DNA from: [Actinomadura] parvosata subsp. kistnae
GTDB taxonomy: Bacteria > Actinomycetota > Actinomycetes > Streptosporangiales > Streptosporangiaceae
Direction: 5' to 3'
Assembly: GCF_900323885.1 (NCBI RefSeq)
Contig: NZ_OOHJ01000032.1
Coordinates: 1 to 64,000, forward strand
DNA length: 64,000 nt
Numbering within the stretch: position 1 is the first letter of the stretch; every line of letters starts with the position of its first letter. This document shows, piece by piece, positions 15,867-24,846 of the stretch. The translations under genes and the position numbers were made by a program. The notes under the pieces were generated by a model that saw nothing but the letters and a program-made list of their open reading frames with translations, did no database searches and was not told the DNA's origin.

Positions 15867-17363
15867 GGGCAGGGAGAGCACGCTGCCGTGCTCTTCCAGA
15901 GCGGCGGCCAGGTCGGGGTAGCGGTAGTCCTGCACGGCCTGCCCGGTGCGCAGGGACTGGGCGGCCAGCTCGCCCGCGGCCTCGCCGAGCATGCCGTAGT
16001 TCGGCTCCATGCGGGCCGACAGGCAGGCGACGTGGCTGGCGGAGAAGCAGACGGGCACGGCCACGTTCTCAATCCCTCCGCGGGCGGGGAACAGGCACTC
16101 GGCGGGGATCTGGTAGAGGTCGGCCGGCTCGTTGTACTCGGTGCCGCTGGGCGGCCCCTCCCCCACGATCGTGTGCTCCCCCTCCGGGTAGAGCTGGACG
16201 ATGTGGCAGTCGATGCCGTACTTCCAGCAGCACACCGGCGTCGCCTTCGTGTTGCCGGGTATGCGCAGGTCGTGCTGGGTGAGGACGTACTGGCCGATCA
16301 TGCGGCGGCCCTCGCGGACGTACAGGGCATGCGGGAAGCCGGCGCCGTACGGGCTGTCGGCGAACTCGTCGGCCGGCAGCCCGAACGCCCGCGTGTCGGC
16401 GCGGAACGACTCCGGCAGCGACGGGTCGTTGGCCAGCCAGTAGAGCATGCCCTGGTGCCAGCGCACGTGCTCGGCGATGACCTCCTCGCGCCGGGCCCAG
16501 GTGCCGTCCGGGTAGTCCCACGACGCGCCCGGCAGGTCGAAGCCGATGAACAGCGCCTGGTTGGTCTGGTACTTGTCGCCGGGCGGCAGCAGGGCCGTGT
16601 GCGTGACGATGTCGGACAGGCCGGTGATGCCGCGCCGGGTGATGAGCTGGCCGAGCAGGCCGTACAGGGCCGGGTCGTACCCGTCGGGCCTGGGGAAGGG
16701 CAGCCGGTCGGCCGCCTTGGACAACACGCCGCGGAAGTTGTACGCCTGCGTCCTGGCGTCGCCCTCGCCCGGCGGCTCGGCCGGGGGCGGGCCCACCGGG
16801 TAGCCGGCGTTGGGCGCGAACTCGCTGCGGCGCAGCGCCCGGTGCGGCAGCACGCCGGCGAACGGCTCGTCGTAGCGGGAGCGGGGTTCCCGCCCGTACG
16901 TGTACGGCACGCCGGCGGCGGCCATGAGGTCGCCCTCGTAGGAGGCGTCGATGAAGAAGCGGGCCCGCCGGCCGAGCACCGCCTGGATGCGGCGGCCCCG
17001 CGTCTCGACGTCGGCCGGGCCGTGGATGCGGGCGCCGGTCACCACCTGCGCGCCCGCCTCGGCCAGCAGCCGCAGGGCGACCCGCTCGGCGACCTTGGGC
17101 TCGAAGCGGTAGCGGGGCTCGGCGGCGCCGTACTCGTGGCCGATGCCGCCGAAGAAGCGGTCGCGGGTGAGCCCGGCCAGGGCCTCGATGACGTTCGGCG
17201 GGTCGCTCTTGACCAGCCCGCCGGCCACGATGCCCCCCACGTGCCCGGTCGGCTCCAGGATCAGGCTGCTCAGGCCGCGCAGGCGCAGCCGCAGCGCGGC
17301 CATGATCCCGGCGAGCGTCGCACCGTAGATGACGACGTCGTGCTGCTCCACGGGCGGGCTCAT
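15846..17363 (-). CDS. FAD-dependent oxidoreductase (FAD_oxidored family)
   Basis: This 505-aa protein starts at MSPPVEQHDVVIYGATLAGI, an N-terminal Rossmann FAD-binding motif (G-A-T-L-A-G-I-M-A-A), followed by the family signature EPTGHVGGIVAGGL and a C-terminal segment LSARMEPNYGMLGEAAGELA. The family contains soluble flavoproteins of largely unknown substrate found in carbohydrate-utilisation loci. ATG 17363 overlaps the stop of the first oxidoreductase (ATGA), and the 3' end overlaps the mini-ORF array. Two paralogous flavoproteins in front of a glycosidase suggest oxidation of a sugar hydroxyl before or during cleavage; this is inference. Confidence 0.85.
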   Translation of the reverse strand: MSPPVEQHDVVIYGATLAGIMAALRLRLRGLSSLILEPTGHVGGIVAGGLVKSDPPNVIEALAGLTRDRFFGGIGHEYGAAEPRYRFEPKVAERVALRLLAEAGAQVVTGARIHGPADVETRGRRIQAVLGRRARFFIDASYEGDLMAAAGVPYTYGREPRSRYDEPFAGVLPHRALRRSEFAPNAGYPVGPPPAEPPGEGDARTQAYNFRGVLSKAADRLPFPRPDGYDPALYGLLGQLITRRGITGLSDIVTHTALLPPGDKYQTNQALFIGFDLPGASWDYPDGTWARREEVIAEHVRWHQGMLYWLANDPSLPESFRADTRAFGLPADEFADSPYGAGFPHALYVREGRRMIGQYVLTQHDLRIPGNTKATPVCCWKYGIDCHIVQLYPEGEHTIVGEGPPSGTEYNEPADLYQIPAECLFPARGGIENVAVPVCFSASHVACLSARMEPNYGMLGEAAGELAAQSLRTGQAVQDYRYPDLAAALEEHGSVLSLPDLEPTP

Positions 17364-19006
17364 GCGCGCCGCTCGGGCAGGACGTAGGTGGGGGTGGCGT
17401 TCTTGCGGGCCTGCGAGGGCCGCATGACGGCGATCTCCTCCGGCCAGGCCACGGGCACGCCGAGAGTGCCGGTGAGCAGCCGCTGCAGGTCCTCGGTCAG
17501 GGTCGTGGAGTCGGCCACGGCGTGCGGCTCGGTGCCGCGGCTCAGGCAGAGCGCCGACAGCGCGCCGACGGCCTCGCCGATGCTCCACTCCACCGGGTGC
17601 AGCCGGTAGCTGCCGTTGGTGATGTGGGTGGTGCCGATGTTCTTGTTGGCCGGCAGCAGGTTGCGCATCCGGACCGGGACGAGCGCGCCCAGCGGGAGCT
17701 GGAAGGGGTAGACCTCCAGGTTGACGTAGTTGATGCCGGCCGTGCTCGGATGCAGGTCGATGTTGTAGTGGCCGACGCCCACCGAGTCGGCGAACCGCTC
17801 GGCCCCCGCCCCCTCGGGACGGTCCACGACCGCGATGTGCTGCTCCAGCACCGTGAAGCGGGCCCTGATGCGGCGCGACTCACGGATGTAGGCGGCCTTC
17901 GCCATCCCGTCGGCCGTGCCGGTCAGGTCGGGACGCAGCCGCAGCCCCGGATAGCCGTGCCCGCCGTCGGGCCGCGGCGCCTCGGTCTGCATCCAGTGCA
18001 GGTACGACAGCGACAGCTCCTTGCACCGCTGCAGCGCCTTCTCGCGGTCGGCGCCGGGGCCGAGCAGCGGCGCCTCCCAGTAGTCGATGTTGGGCCAGTT
18101 CACCAGCGTGATGTCGGTGTCGATGAGCGCGCGGTCGAACTGGGTGCGGGCCCGGATGCGGCGGAAGTGCCACAGGTCGGCCAGGCTCACGGCGTCCATG
18201 TCGCCTTCGAAGATGCGGTTGACCCGGCCCTTCATGGTGTGGATGTCGATCTTCTCCCAGGAGAGCTGCGGGCCCGGCCAGAAGGGGTCGACGTGGTTCT
18301 TCCAGTGGTCGTAGGAGGCCGGCTTGTCGATGACGTGCTCCTCGCCGGGCCGGTACTCCAGCGGGAAGCACCAGGTGATCGCCTGCTGGTCGGTGGGGTC
18401 GGCCACCGGGGCGGCGTACGGCTCGCCGGTCTCCTCCTGCGACTCGGCGCCGATGACGTGCTCGGTGCCGGTGAGCTCCAGCAGGTCGCCCAGCTCGGTG
18501 GCGTCGGCGACCAGCGGGGCGGTGACCGTGGTCAGCTCGCCGGTGCGGGTACTGCGCAGGGTCACGGAGGTCACCCGGTCACCGTCGGTCCCGGCGGTGA
18601 CCGGGACGGTGTCGAGCAGCACGGTGATCCGGCCCGCGGAGACGTACGGCATGAGCATCTCTTCCAGGGCCGCCAGCGCGACCCGGGGCTCGACGCAGAG
18701 CTTGCTCACGTTGCCGAGGCCGGGGTTGAGCACGTCCTGCGCGGCCACCTCGGGCAGGAGCGGGTAGTTGCGCCGGTAGTAGTCGCGGATGCGATGGCGC
18801 AACTCGCGGTAGCCGGAGGACACGTGCGGCGTCTCGATCCACGGGTGCTCGTCCGACGGCACGGCCTGCGCGGTGAGCTGACCGCCCAGCCAGTCCGTCT
18901 CCTCGGTCAGCAGCACCCGGTGGCCCAGGCGGGCCGCCGTCAGCGCGGCCGCCACCCCTCCGAGCCCGCCACCTACCACTAACAGGTCAACATTCAGCTC
19001 AATCAT
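17360..19006 (-). CDS. FAD-dependent oxidoreductase (FAD_oxidored family), first gene of operon
   Basis: This 548-aa protein has an N-terminal FAD motif VDLLVVGGGLGGVAAALTAA (GxGxxG), the family segment EETDWLGGQLTAQAVPSDEH, and a C-terminal FAD-contact region with LPANKNIGTTHITNGSYRLH. It is a paralogue of the next gene with the same domain plan. ATG 19006 was chosen because upstream codons lie in the promoter region and the family normally begins a few residues before the GxGxxG. It heads the minus-strand glycan operon and is divergent from the LacI regulator. Confidence 0.86.
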   Translation of the reverse strand: MIELNVDLLVVGGGLGGVAAALTAARLGHRVLLTEETDWLGGQLTAQAVPSDEHPWIETPHVSSGYRELRHRIRDYYRRNYPLLPEVAAQDVLNPGLGNVSKLCVEPRVALAALEEMLMPYVSAGRITVLLDTVPVTAGTDGDRVTSVTLRSTRTGELTTVTAPLVADATELGDLLELTGTEHVIGAESQEETGEPYAAPVADPTDQQAITWCFPLEYRPGEEHVIDKPASYDHWKNHVDPFWPGPQLSWEKIDIHTMKGRVNRIFEGDMDAVSLADLWHFRRIRARTQFDRALIDTDITLVNWPNIDYWEAPLLGPGADREKALQRCKELSLSYLHWMQTEAPRPDGGHGYPGLRLRPDLTGTADGMAKAAYIRESRRIRARFTVLEQHIAVVDRPEGAGAERFADSVGVGHYNIDLHPSTAGINYVNLEVYPFQLPLGALVPVRMRNLLPANKNIGTTHITNGSYRLHPVEWSIGEAVGALSALCLSRGTEPHAVADSTTLTEDLQRLLTGTLGVPVAWPEEIAVMRPSQARKNATPTYVLPERRA

Positions 19007-19053
19007 TGCTAATTTGCCAGCCTTCTCTGCACCAGGTCCGCAGGTTTCGCACA

Positions 19054-19083
19054 TGTTAAGCCGCAGGCGAATCGGGATGTCAA
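19054..19083 (-). promoter_or_regulatory. predicted promoter of the glycan operon
   Basis: On the minus strand a perfect -35 TTGACA (19083-19078) is followed after 18 bases by TTAACA (19059-19054). Transcription would start near 19047, about 40 nt before the first ATG at 19006. Confidence 0.55.
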
Positions 19084-19085
19084 CA

Positions 19086-19109
19086 GCTAATAGAAATGCA
19101 AATATCAGC
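19086..19109. promoter_or_regulatory. candidate LacI-family operator
   Basis: An imperfect dyad GCTAATA (19086-19092) / TATCAGC (19103-19109) lies immediately upstream of the -35 box, between the operon and the divergent lacI-type gene. One position mismatches. It is the best inverted repeat seen in the gap, but assignment to this regulator is a guess. Confidence 0.3.
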
Positions 19110-19132
19110 ACTGGACATCCTCTCTATTACTG

Positions 19133-20206
19133 ATGCAGAATCGGGGCATGTCGCGATCAAGGGGGAGAGGGCCCAGCCAGGCGGACATCGCACGGGAGGC
19201 GGGCGTGTCGCAGTCGACCGTCTCGATGGTGCTGACCGGCTCGGGCGACCTCGGCCGCATCTCGGCCGAGACGCAGCGCAAGGTGCTCAGGGCCGCCCGG
19301 CAGCTCAAATACGTCTCGGCGGGCCAGCAACGCGGGGCGGCCGGCGGGCGCCAGGCGCCGCTTCTGCTCGGCGTGCACACCTTCGAGCCGATCTTCCCGA
19401 CCAGCGCCAGGGACTACTACTTCGAGTTCCTCCAGGGCATCGAGGAGCAGGCCGGGATCGAGGGCTGCAACCTCGTCCTGTTCACCGCGGCCCCGAACGA
19501 GGACGGCGTGCGCCGCCTCTACAGCGGCTCGGCGAACGGGCTGCGCCAGGCCAACGGCAGCCTGCTGCTCGGCCACCACACCCACAGGGAGGACCTCACG
19601 CGGCTGGCCGCCGACCGGCACCCGTTCGTCTACATCGGCCACCGCGAGGTCCCCGGCACGGAGATCTCCTACGTCGGCGGCGACTACCGGGCCGCCACCG
19701 GCCGGATCGTCGACGACCTGGTCGCTCTGGGCCACCGCACCTTCGCCTACCTGGGCGAGGCCAAGCGCGACGAGCCGCAGACCGACCGGTGGGAGGGTTT
19801 CCACGCGGCTCTGGAGCGGTTCGGGCTGCCCGTGCCCAAGCCGCTCTTCACCCGCCCCGACGACCTGACCGCCCAGTGGCTGGACCAGGCCGTGCGCGAC
19901 GGCGCCACCGCCGTCCTGGTCGAGGCGGTCAGCCTGGTCCGGGTGCTGGTCGCCATGGCGAGGCTGCGCGGCCTCGCCATCCCGGGCGACCTGTCGCTGG
20001 TGCTGCTCGTGGACGACCCCGCAGGCGAGTCGGGCCTCGACCCGCTCGCCACGCTGCGCATCCCCCGCAACGCCATGGGGCGCCGCGCGGTCAGCCTCCT
20101 GACCTCGCAGATCACCGACCCGGTCGGCGAGTACGAGCGGCAGATCCTGCTGCCGTGCACCCACACGCTCGAGGGCACCGTCGCCCCTCCCCGCGTAACG
20201 GCGTAG
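19133..20206 (+). CDS. LacI-family transcriptional regulator
   Basis: This 357-aa regulator has the N-terminal helix-turn-helix SQADIAREAGVSQSTVSMVL at about residues 15-34, the hinge LKYVSAGQ, and a periplasmic-binding-protein-like effector domain (GVHTFEPIFPTSARDYYFEF ... VGGDYRAATGRIVDDLVALG ... TLRIPRNAMGRRAVSLL). LacI proteins usually repress a neighbouring sugar operon until an imported sugar binds. It is divergent from the glycan operon, with 126 bp shared control DNA. The start may be ATG 19133 or ATG 19148; neither has a strong Shine-Dalgarno. Confidence 0.92.
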   Translation: MQNRGMSRSRGRGPSQADIAREAGVSQSTVSMVLTGSGDLGRISAETQRKVLRAARQLKYVSAGQQRGAAGGRQAPLLLGVHTFEPIFPTSARDYYFEFLQGIEEQAGIEGCNLVLFTAAPNEDGVRRLYSGSANGLRQANGSLLLGHHTHREDLTRLAADRHPFVYIGHREVPGTEISYVGGDYRAATGRIVDDLVALGHRTFAYLGEAKRDEPQTDRWEGFHAALERFGLPVPKPLFTRPDDLTAQWLDQAVRDGATAVLVEAVSLVRVLVAMARLRGLAIPGDLSLVLLVDDPAGESGLDPLATLRIPRNAMGRRAVSLLTSQITDPVGEYERQILLPCTHTLEGTVAPPRVTA

Positions 20207-20297
20207 CGTCACCGCTCGGCAAGGCTCCGCGCCCGTACTCGGGGGTCAGGAGCACCGAGCGGCGCGGCGCTCCAGGCGAGAGAGCTCGGGGACCCCG

Positions 20298-20315
20298 CCC
20301 GCCGCCGGCGGCGGG
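20298..20315. terminator. possible bidirectional terminator between convergent genes
   Basis: CCCGCCGCCGGCGGCGGG is an 18-bp perfect palindrome in the 160-bp gap between the convergent LacI and MFS genes. There is no U-tract, which is usual for actinomycete terminators, but GC-rich palindromes also arise by chance here. Confidence 0.3.
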
Positions 20316-20366
20316 TCCATCCGCGCCACAGCGTCCCTTCACGGGAGGCAGCGCGCCCGCACCAGG

Positions 20367-21551
20367 TCAGAGCCTTCCAGATTCACGCACGGGGCCCAGC
20401 AGGAGCCAGGCGGAGGACAGGATCGCGGCGGCGGCCCACAGGGTGGCGTCCACCCCGGCGAGCTGGCCCAGCACGCCGCCCAGGCCGGCGCCGACCGCGA
20501 GCGCGCCGGTGAACAGGAAGCGCATGGTCGCGGTCATCCGGCCAAGGAGGTGCTCGGGGGTGACGCGGGTGCGATAGCTCACCTTCAGGACGTTGCCGGC
20601 GCCCGACTTGGACATGGTGAGCGCCCACGCCGCGCCCGCCACCCAGACGGACTCGTCCACGAGGGGCAGCAGCAGGGCGCAGGGCGCGACGGCGCTGCTC
20701 CACCAGATGGCCCGGCGCTCGCCCAGCCGGCAGCCCAGCCGCGGTGCGACGGCCGAGCCGAGGAGATAGCCGGCGCCGCCGGCCGCGAGGAACAACCCGA
20801 GCACGAGCTCCGGCTGCCCGAACCGGGCGACGAACACGATGGGCAACATGACCTGCACCATCATGGAGGCGCAGTTGCCCAATGACCCCTCGAACGCGAT
20901 CAGCCGCAGGTGCGGGTGACCGAAGACGAGCCGCAGGCCCTCACCGATCTCGTGCCGCAAGGAGGTGCGCGGGCCCCGGGAGGGCGCCGGCTCGGCGAAC
21001 CGGATCCGGGCCAGGCAGAAGGCCGACCACAGATAGGAGGCGGCGGTGACGCCCAGCGCCATGGGCGCGCTCACCACCGCGACCAGAAACCCTCCGAGGC
21101 TACGACCGGCGACCTGGTTGACCCCGTCGAGGCTGACCAATGCCGAGGTGGCCCGGGTCAGGCGCTCCTTGCCGACGAGGGCGGGCAGGAAGCTCATGGC
21201 GGCCACGTCGCCGAAGACCGTGGCGATCCCGGTCACCAGCACGACGACGTACAGCTGCCCCAGCGTGAGCACGCCGCACGCCTGCGCCACGGGCACCGAG
21301 ACCAGCGACGCGGCGCGGACCAGGTCCGCGGTCACCATGAGAGGACGCTTGCGCAGCCGGTCCACCCACGCGCCCGCGGGCAGGCCGATGACCAGGAAGG
21401 CGCAGGTGTTCAGCATCCCGAGCACGCCCGTCTCGAGCGGTGAGGCGGCCAGCACGGCCACACCCGTCAGCGGGACCGCCAGCGAGCTGACGGACACCCC
21501 CAGCTTGGCTCCGGCGTCCGCACCGTACAACCATCGAAAATCCTTCGTCAT
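20367..21551 (-). CDS. MFS transporter
   Basis: This 394-aa membrane protein has about 12 hydrophobic segments. It starts MTKDFRWLYGADAGAKLGVS, with the MFS motif region GLPAGAWVDRLRKRPLMVTA between helices 2 and 3. This subgroup (enterobactin-exporter/MefA-like) usually exports drugs or secondary metabolites by proton antiport. It is divergent from the ArsR-like regulator with only 65 bp between starts, so it is likely controlled by it. The substrate is unknown. Confidence 0.88.
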   Translation of the reverse strand: MTKDFRWLYGADAGAKLGVSVSSLAVPLTGVAVLAASPLETGVLGMLNTCAFLVIGLPAGAWVDRLRKRPLMVTADLVRAASLVSVPVAQACGVLTLGQLYVVVLVTGIATVFGDVAAMSFLPALVGKERLTRATSALVSLDGVNQVAGRSLGGFLVAVVSAPMALGVTAASYLWSAFCLARIRFAEPAPSRGPRTSLRHEIGEGLRLVFGHPHLRLIAFEGSLGNCASMMVQVMLPIVFVARFGQPELVLGLFLAAGGAGYLLGSAVAPRLGCRLGERRAIWWSSAVAPCALLLPLVDESVWVAGAAWALTMSKSGAGNVLKVSYRTRVTPEHLLGRMTATMRFLFTGALAVGAGLGGVLGQLAGVDATLWAAAAILSSAWLLLGPVRESGRL

Positions 21552-21616
21552 GACCCACGACAGTCGCCGCGCCCGCTCACGAGCGCCACGAATTCAGCCC
21601 TGGCTAAACTCAACGG

Positions 21617-22567
21617 GTGCTGGAGCTGTCGTTCACCGCGGTAGACGTCGCCTACACCCGATTTGCGATCTCCCCGCTCTGGGAGGCCGTCGCCGGGGCA
21701 CGACTGATCAAGCAGCCGCACCCTCTCTACGGGCCCTGGCTCGACGAGGTACGACCCCGCCTGCACGGCATCCGCTGGGAGCTGTTGGACGCGCTCATCC
21801 CGCCACGCGGGCTGCCCGCCTTCCTGGCGCCGCCCCCAGCGGTGGCCGTCCCGGACCTCGACCTCGAGCTCGCCACCCTGCGCGCCACCCCGCCCGAGAC
21901 CCTCGCCACCGACCTGGCCTGGCTGCCGCCCTCGCCCGCGACCGCCCTGCTGGACGAGGACCCCGATCGCGGGCTGGCCCTGCTGGCCGACCAGATCGCC
22001 GCGTTCTGGGAGACGGCGCTGGCACCGTACTGGCCGAAGATCCGCGCCCTGCTCGAAGGAGACCTGCTCTATCGCGCCAGGCAGCTGGCGGACGGCGGCG
22101 CGCACCGGCTCCTCAACACTCTCGACCCCACAGTCGAGTGGTCGGAGGACACGCTGCGCGTCCAGCACCGCTACTGCACAGCGCTACGAGCGCTGCGAGG
22201 CCGCGGGCTCCTGCTCGTGCCATCGGCCTTCACCTGGCCGAACGTCTGGTCGATCACCACCGCGCCCTGGCAGCCCACCCTGCGCTACGGGACCCGGGGC
22301 ATCGCCACCCTCTGGGAACGGCGCTCCGCGTCCGTGCCGCAGGCGCTGGCCGCGGCTCTCGGCCGCACCCGCGCGCTGCTGCTCACCGAACTCGCCACCC
22401 CCGCATCCACCACCGACCTCAGCGCGCGCCTCGGCCTGACCAAGGGAGGCGTCTCACAACACCTCACCGTGCTGCGTGACGCCGGTTTCGTCAGCGCTCA
22501 CCGCACGGGCCGCTTCGTCCTGTACGCCCGGACCGGCATCGGCGAAGCGCTCTGCCGGCAGCAGTGA
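21617..22567 (+). CDS. ArsR-like winged-helix regulator (DUF5937-type)
   Basis: This 316-aa protein has a long N-terminal domain beginning LELSFTAVDVAYTRFAISPL, the pattern of actinobacterial DUF5937-plus-ArsR regulators. The C-terminal winged helix is at about residues 250-315 (RALLLTELATPASTTDLSAR, LTKGGVSQHLTVLRDAGFVS, RTGRFVLYARTGIGEALC). The start is GTG 21617. A TAAACT box at 21605-21610 lies only 6 nt upstream, so the mRNA may be leaderless. It is divergent from the MFS gene, which it probably represses. No metal-binding Cys motif is visible. Confidence 0.85.
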   Translation: MLELSFTAVDVAYTRFAISPLWEAVAGARLIKQPHPLYGPWLDEVRPRLHGIRWELLDALIPPRGLPAFLAPPPAVAVPDLDLELATLRATPPETLATDLAWLPPSPATALLDEDPDRGLALLADQIAAFWETALAPYWPKIRALLEGDLLYRARQLADGGAHRLLNTLDPTVEWSEDTLRVQHRYCTALRALRGRGLLLVPSAFTWPNVWSITTAPWQPTLRYGTRGIATLWERRSASVPQALAAALGRTRALLLTELATPASTTDLSARLGLTKGGVSQHLTVLRDAGFVSAHRTGRFVLYARTGIGEALCRQQ

Positions 22568-22596
22568 CGAACTTCGACTACGGATACTTCTCAGGT

Positions 22597-22935
22597 TCAA
22601 GGGGTCGTCGCAACACTGCTGCTCAGCAGCGAGTCCAGGTGATCGTTGAAGGCCTCGGCAGGGGTCCTCCAGCCGAGGCTCTTGCGGGGGCGGGCGTTGA
22701 GCACCGCTGCGACTGCAGCGATGTCGCCGGCGCTCCAGCGGGACAAGCCGGTGCCCTTCGGGAAGTACTGGCGCAGTAGGCCGTTCGTGTTCTCGTCCGT
22801 GGCGCGCTGCCAAGGGCTGTGAGGATCGGCGAAGAAGACCGGGACGCCTCGCTCGGTGATGCCGATACGCGCGGCCAGATCACGGACCCGCGCCTCGGGT
22901 CGCGGGCGACCTCGATCAGCACTCGGGCATGGTGG
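22597..22935 (-). pseudogene. IS30-family transposase, C-terminal remnant
   Basis: About 100 codons read as the C-terminal DDE region of IS30-family transposases: FFADPHSPWQRATDENTNGL, LRQYFPKGTGLSRWSAGDIA and NARPRKSLGWRTPAEAF. The catalytic Glu context (ENTNG) is present, but the N-terminal two thirds are missing. Homology ends around 22935, next to the STAS fragment. Confidence 0.8.
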
Positions 22936-23039
22936 GTGAGGAAGGTCCACGTCGGTGGGCGGTCTTCCGCTGTGCTCACAACCTGTACGCCTTCGTCGCC
23001 AGATGCGGCGAAGTGCACGGAACGGAGACACCTCGCTGC

Positions 23040-23400
23040 CTCTGGACCATATGACGAACTGGCTTTCCTGCACCAAAGTTACGTGGTGATCATCGTGGCC
23101 GGCGAGCTGGACGTCACCACCTCCCAGGAGCTGGAGACCTACCTCGACCTGGTACGCCGCAGCCTGGACGACCACCTCGTCGTCGACGCCGGCCGCCTGT
23201 CCTTCCTGGGCAGCTCCGGCCTGACCGTGCTGCTGGCCGCCGCGATCCTCGCCCAGGCCCGCGGCGCCGCCGTCCACCTCGTCGGGCTGCAACCCCGGGT
23301 GGCCCGGAGATCACCGGCGCCATCATCGCTGTCGTCGATCTGCATGCCGACGGGCAGGTCGTGCGGGTCGAGTACGCGACCACCTACCTACAGAAATGGG
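23040..23400 (+). pseudogene. STAS-domain anti-sigma antagonist fragment
   Basis: The stretch VVIIVAGELDVTTSQELETY, LVVDAGRLSFLGSSGLTVLL and AQARGAAVHLVGLQPRVAR is a clear STAS domain of the SpoIIAA/RsbV type, with the phosphorylatable Ser in FLGSSGLTVL. The normal N-terminal strand and start are missing. After PRVAR the frame breaks and a plausible continuation EITGAIIAVVDLHADGQVV is in another frame. It is probably a decayed gene cut by the adjoining IS30 remnant. Confidence 0.6.
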
Positions 23401-23513
23401 CGGTTGTTGACGCCAATGGAGCCCGCTGGGGCTGCGGAAACCGACTTCACCATGATCAGCCGCATCACCGTCTTCACATTGTCCCAGGACCTTCCTCGGC
23501 CGACAGGAGATAC

Positions 23514-23747
23514 ATGAAGATCAGCTTGATATTGGTCGTGCCGCTGGTGGCTGTGGTGCTGGCCGCGTGCGGCACCTCAGCCCCGGCCTCGGCGCCGGCC
23601 GATCAGCGGGAGGCGGCCCTGAAGTTCGCCCAGTGGATGCGCGAGCATAGCGTCGACATGGCGGAGAGCGTGAAGTACGCCGCCAGCGTCCTCGCCCGCA
23701 AGACTGAAGCATCCGAGGTGCCGCCGGCGCCCGTGGCGCGTGCATGA
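23514..23747 (+). CDS. short lipoprotein, likely truncated
   Basis: ATG 23514 behind ACAGGAGA starts a 77-aa lipoprotein: MKISLILVVPLVAVVLAACG with lipobox LAAC (Cys19). It continues with REAALKFAQWMREHSVDMAE, which resembles the KFAQCMREHGVDMPDP motif of actinobacterial lipoproteins of unknown function found beside ABC efflux genes. Those homologues are longer and have Cys where this has Trp. After Met-Ala-Glu the sequence loses similarity, so this is probably a 5' fragment. Confidence 0.5.
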   Translation: MKISLILVVPLVAVVLAACGTSAPASAPADQREAALKFAQWMREHSVDMAESVKYAASVLARKTEASEVPPAPVARA

Positions 23748-23773
23748 CGAACCGCGGGCGAGAGGGTACCAGG

Positions 23774-24493
23774 TCAGCGGAACTTGGTGGTCACGGTGGA
23801 GGGCGCCGGTGCCTTGACCGACACCTTGCTGCCCCATCCCGTGTAGCGGCTGTCCACAGTGCTGGTGTAGGTCGTCCCGTCCTCGGTCAGCGCGTAGGTG
23901 GATCGCACCCGGCTGACCAGACCCGCCGGGGACACAGTGAGCGTGTAGGAGATCTTCATGCCGTCGTGCTCGTTGCCGATCCTGGCGGCGGACACCCAGG
24001 CCGAGACCGCCTTGAGCTCCTTGACGGTGATCGAGCCGGAGACGGCGCCGTCCTTGGTCGTGCCGTTCTTGAGCAACCGGGCCAGGGTCTTGGGTTCGGC
24101 CGGGTTGATGAACTGTGACCACGAGTCGGGCATGCCGCGGTTCTTTTCCTTGTACCAGGTCTTGCCCTCGGGCAGCAGGCCGGCGATCAGGTCGCCGGAG
24201 TAGTAGCCGGTCTTGCCGATGCCGATGACGCGTTGCTGTCTGTCGCCGTCCTTGAGGGTGATGTCGAAGGCGGCGACGTCCTTCTTGCCGAACTGGAAGA
24301 CACCCTGCAGGTCGCGGGCGCCCCGCTCATCGGTGCCGTCCGTCCAGGTGACGCTGCCGGTGAACCGCACGCCGTGGCCGAGCGCGATCACCGCGTTCAG
24401 GGCCTTGATCGGGTTCTTGGGCGCCGCCTGTGCGGGCAGCGCGGGCACGGTCAGCGCGGCCAGTGCCGCCATGGCGAGGAGTGCTTGTTTCAT
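23774..24493 (-). CDS. secreted LolA/LppX-like protein
   Basis: This 239-aa protein has a clean signal peptide (MKQALLAMAALAALTVPALP, cleavage near AQA-AP) and a single domain with alternating strands: GVRFTGSVTWTDG, VFQFGKKDVAAFDITL, QQRVIGIGKTGYYSGDLIAG, GKTWYKEKN. This pattern matches actinobacterial exported proteins with the LolA/LppX fold that carry lipids or sense them. No lipobox Cys is present, so it would be soluble or loosely wall-associated. It stands alone. Assignment to the fold is by pattern, not search. Confidence 0.7.
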   Translation of the reverse strand: MKQALLAMAALAALTVPALPAQAAPKNPIKALNAVIALGHGVRFTGSVTWTDGTDERGARDLQGVFQFGKKDVAAFDITLKDGDRQQRVIGIGKTGYYSGDLIAGLLPEGKTWYKEKNRGMPDSWSQFINPAEPKTLARLLKNGTTKDGAVSGSITVKELKAVSAWVSAARIGNEHDGMKISYTLTVSPAGLVSRVRSTYALTEDGTTYTSTVDSRYTGWGSKVSVKAPAPSTVTTKFR

Positions 24494-24846
24494 GCCAGGT
24501 GATCATGCCGGACAGCGGCGACAACCTGGGGCCCTCGATCGTCGGCGTCCCCGCATCGTTATCCGGATGATGCCGGTCACGCGGCGGAGAGCACCACTGC
24601 ACTCGACGCGCCGGCCGTCCGGCGCGGCAGGGCGTGGACAGTGTCGAGGGCGGGCGTAGCGCTCCCCCTCCCCCGCCGCAGCCGTGACCATCGGTGCCCT
24701 ACTGGGCGTCGTAGTACTCGGCGGCGTCGTCCTGGAGACGGACGGCGAACTGGACGAGGTGGTCGGGCAGGGCGTCCGGGGCGAAGGACCCGACCCCCCT
24801 CTGCCCGTCGGGCCCTTCGCCGTCTTGGTCTATGCCATGTCCACAC
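24494..24846. other. gene-poor gap, possible small remnant
   Basis: No convincing gene. On the minus strand a short frame ends with DHLVQFAVRLQDDAAEYYDA at about 24710-24770, which looks protein-like. It has no start, partner or recognised family and may be a decayed C-terminus. Confidence 0.4.

Noticed and set aside
14037..17387. Very long plus-strand open frame opposite the GH38 and FAD genes
   Set aside because: Its composition (Gly, Val, Arg, Ala-rich, no domain) is the usual antisense shadow of high-GC coding DNA. The minus-strand proteins carry clear motifs.
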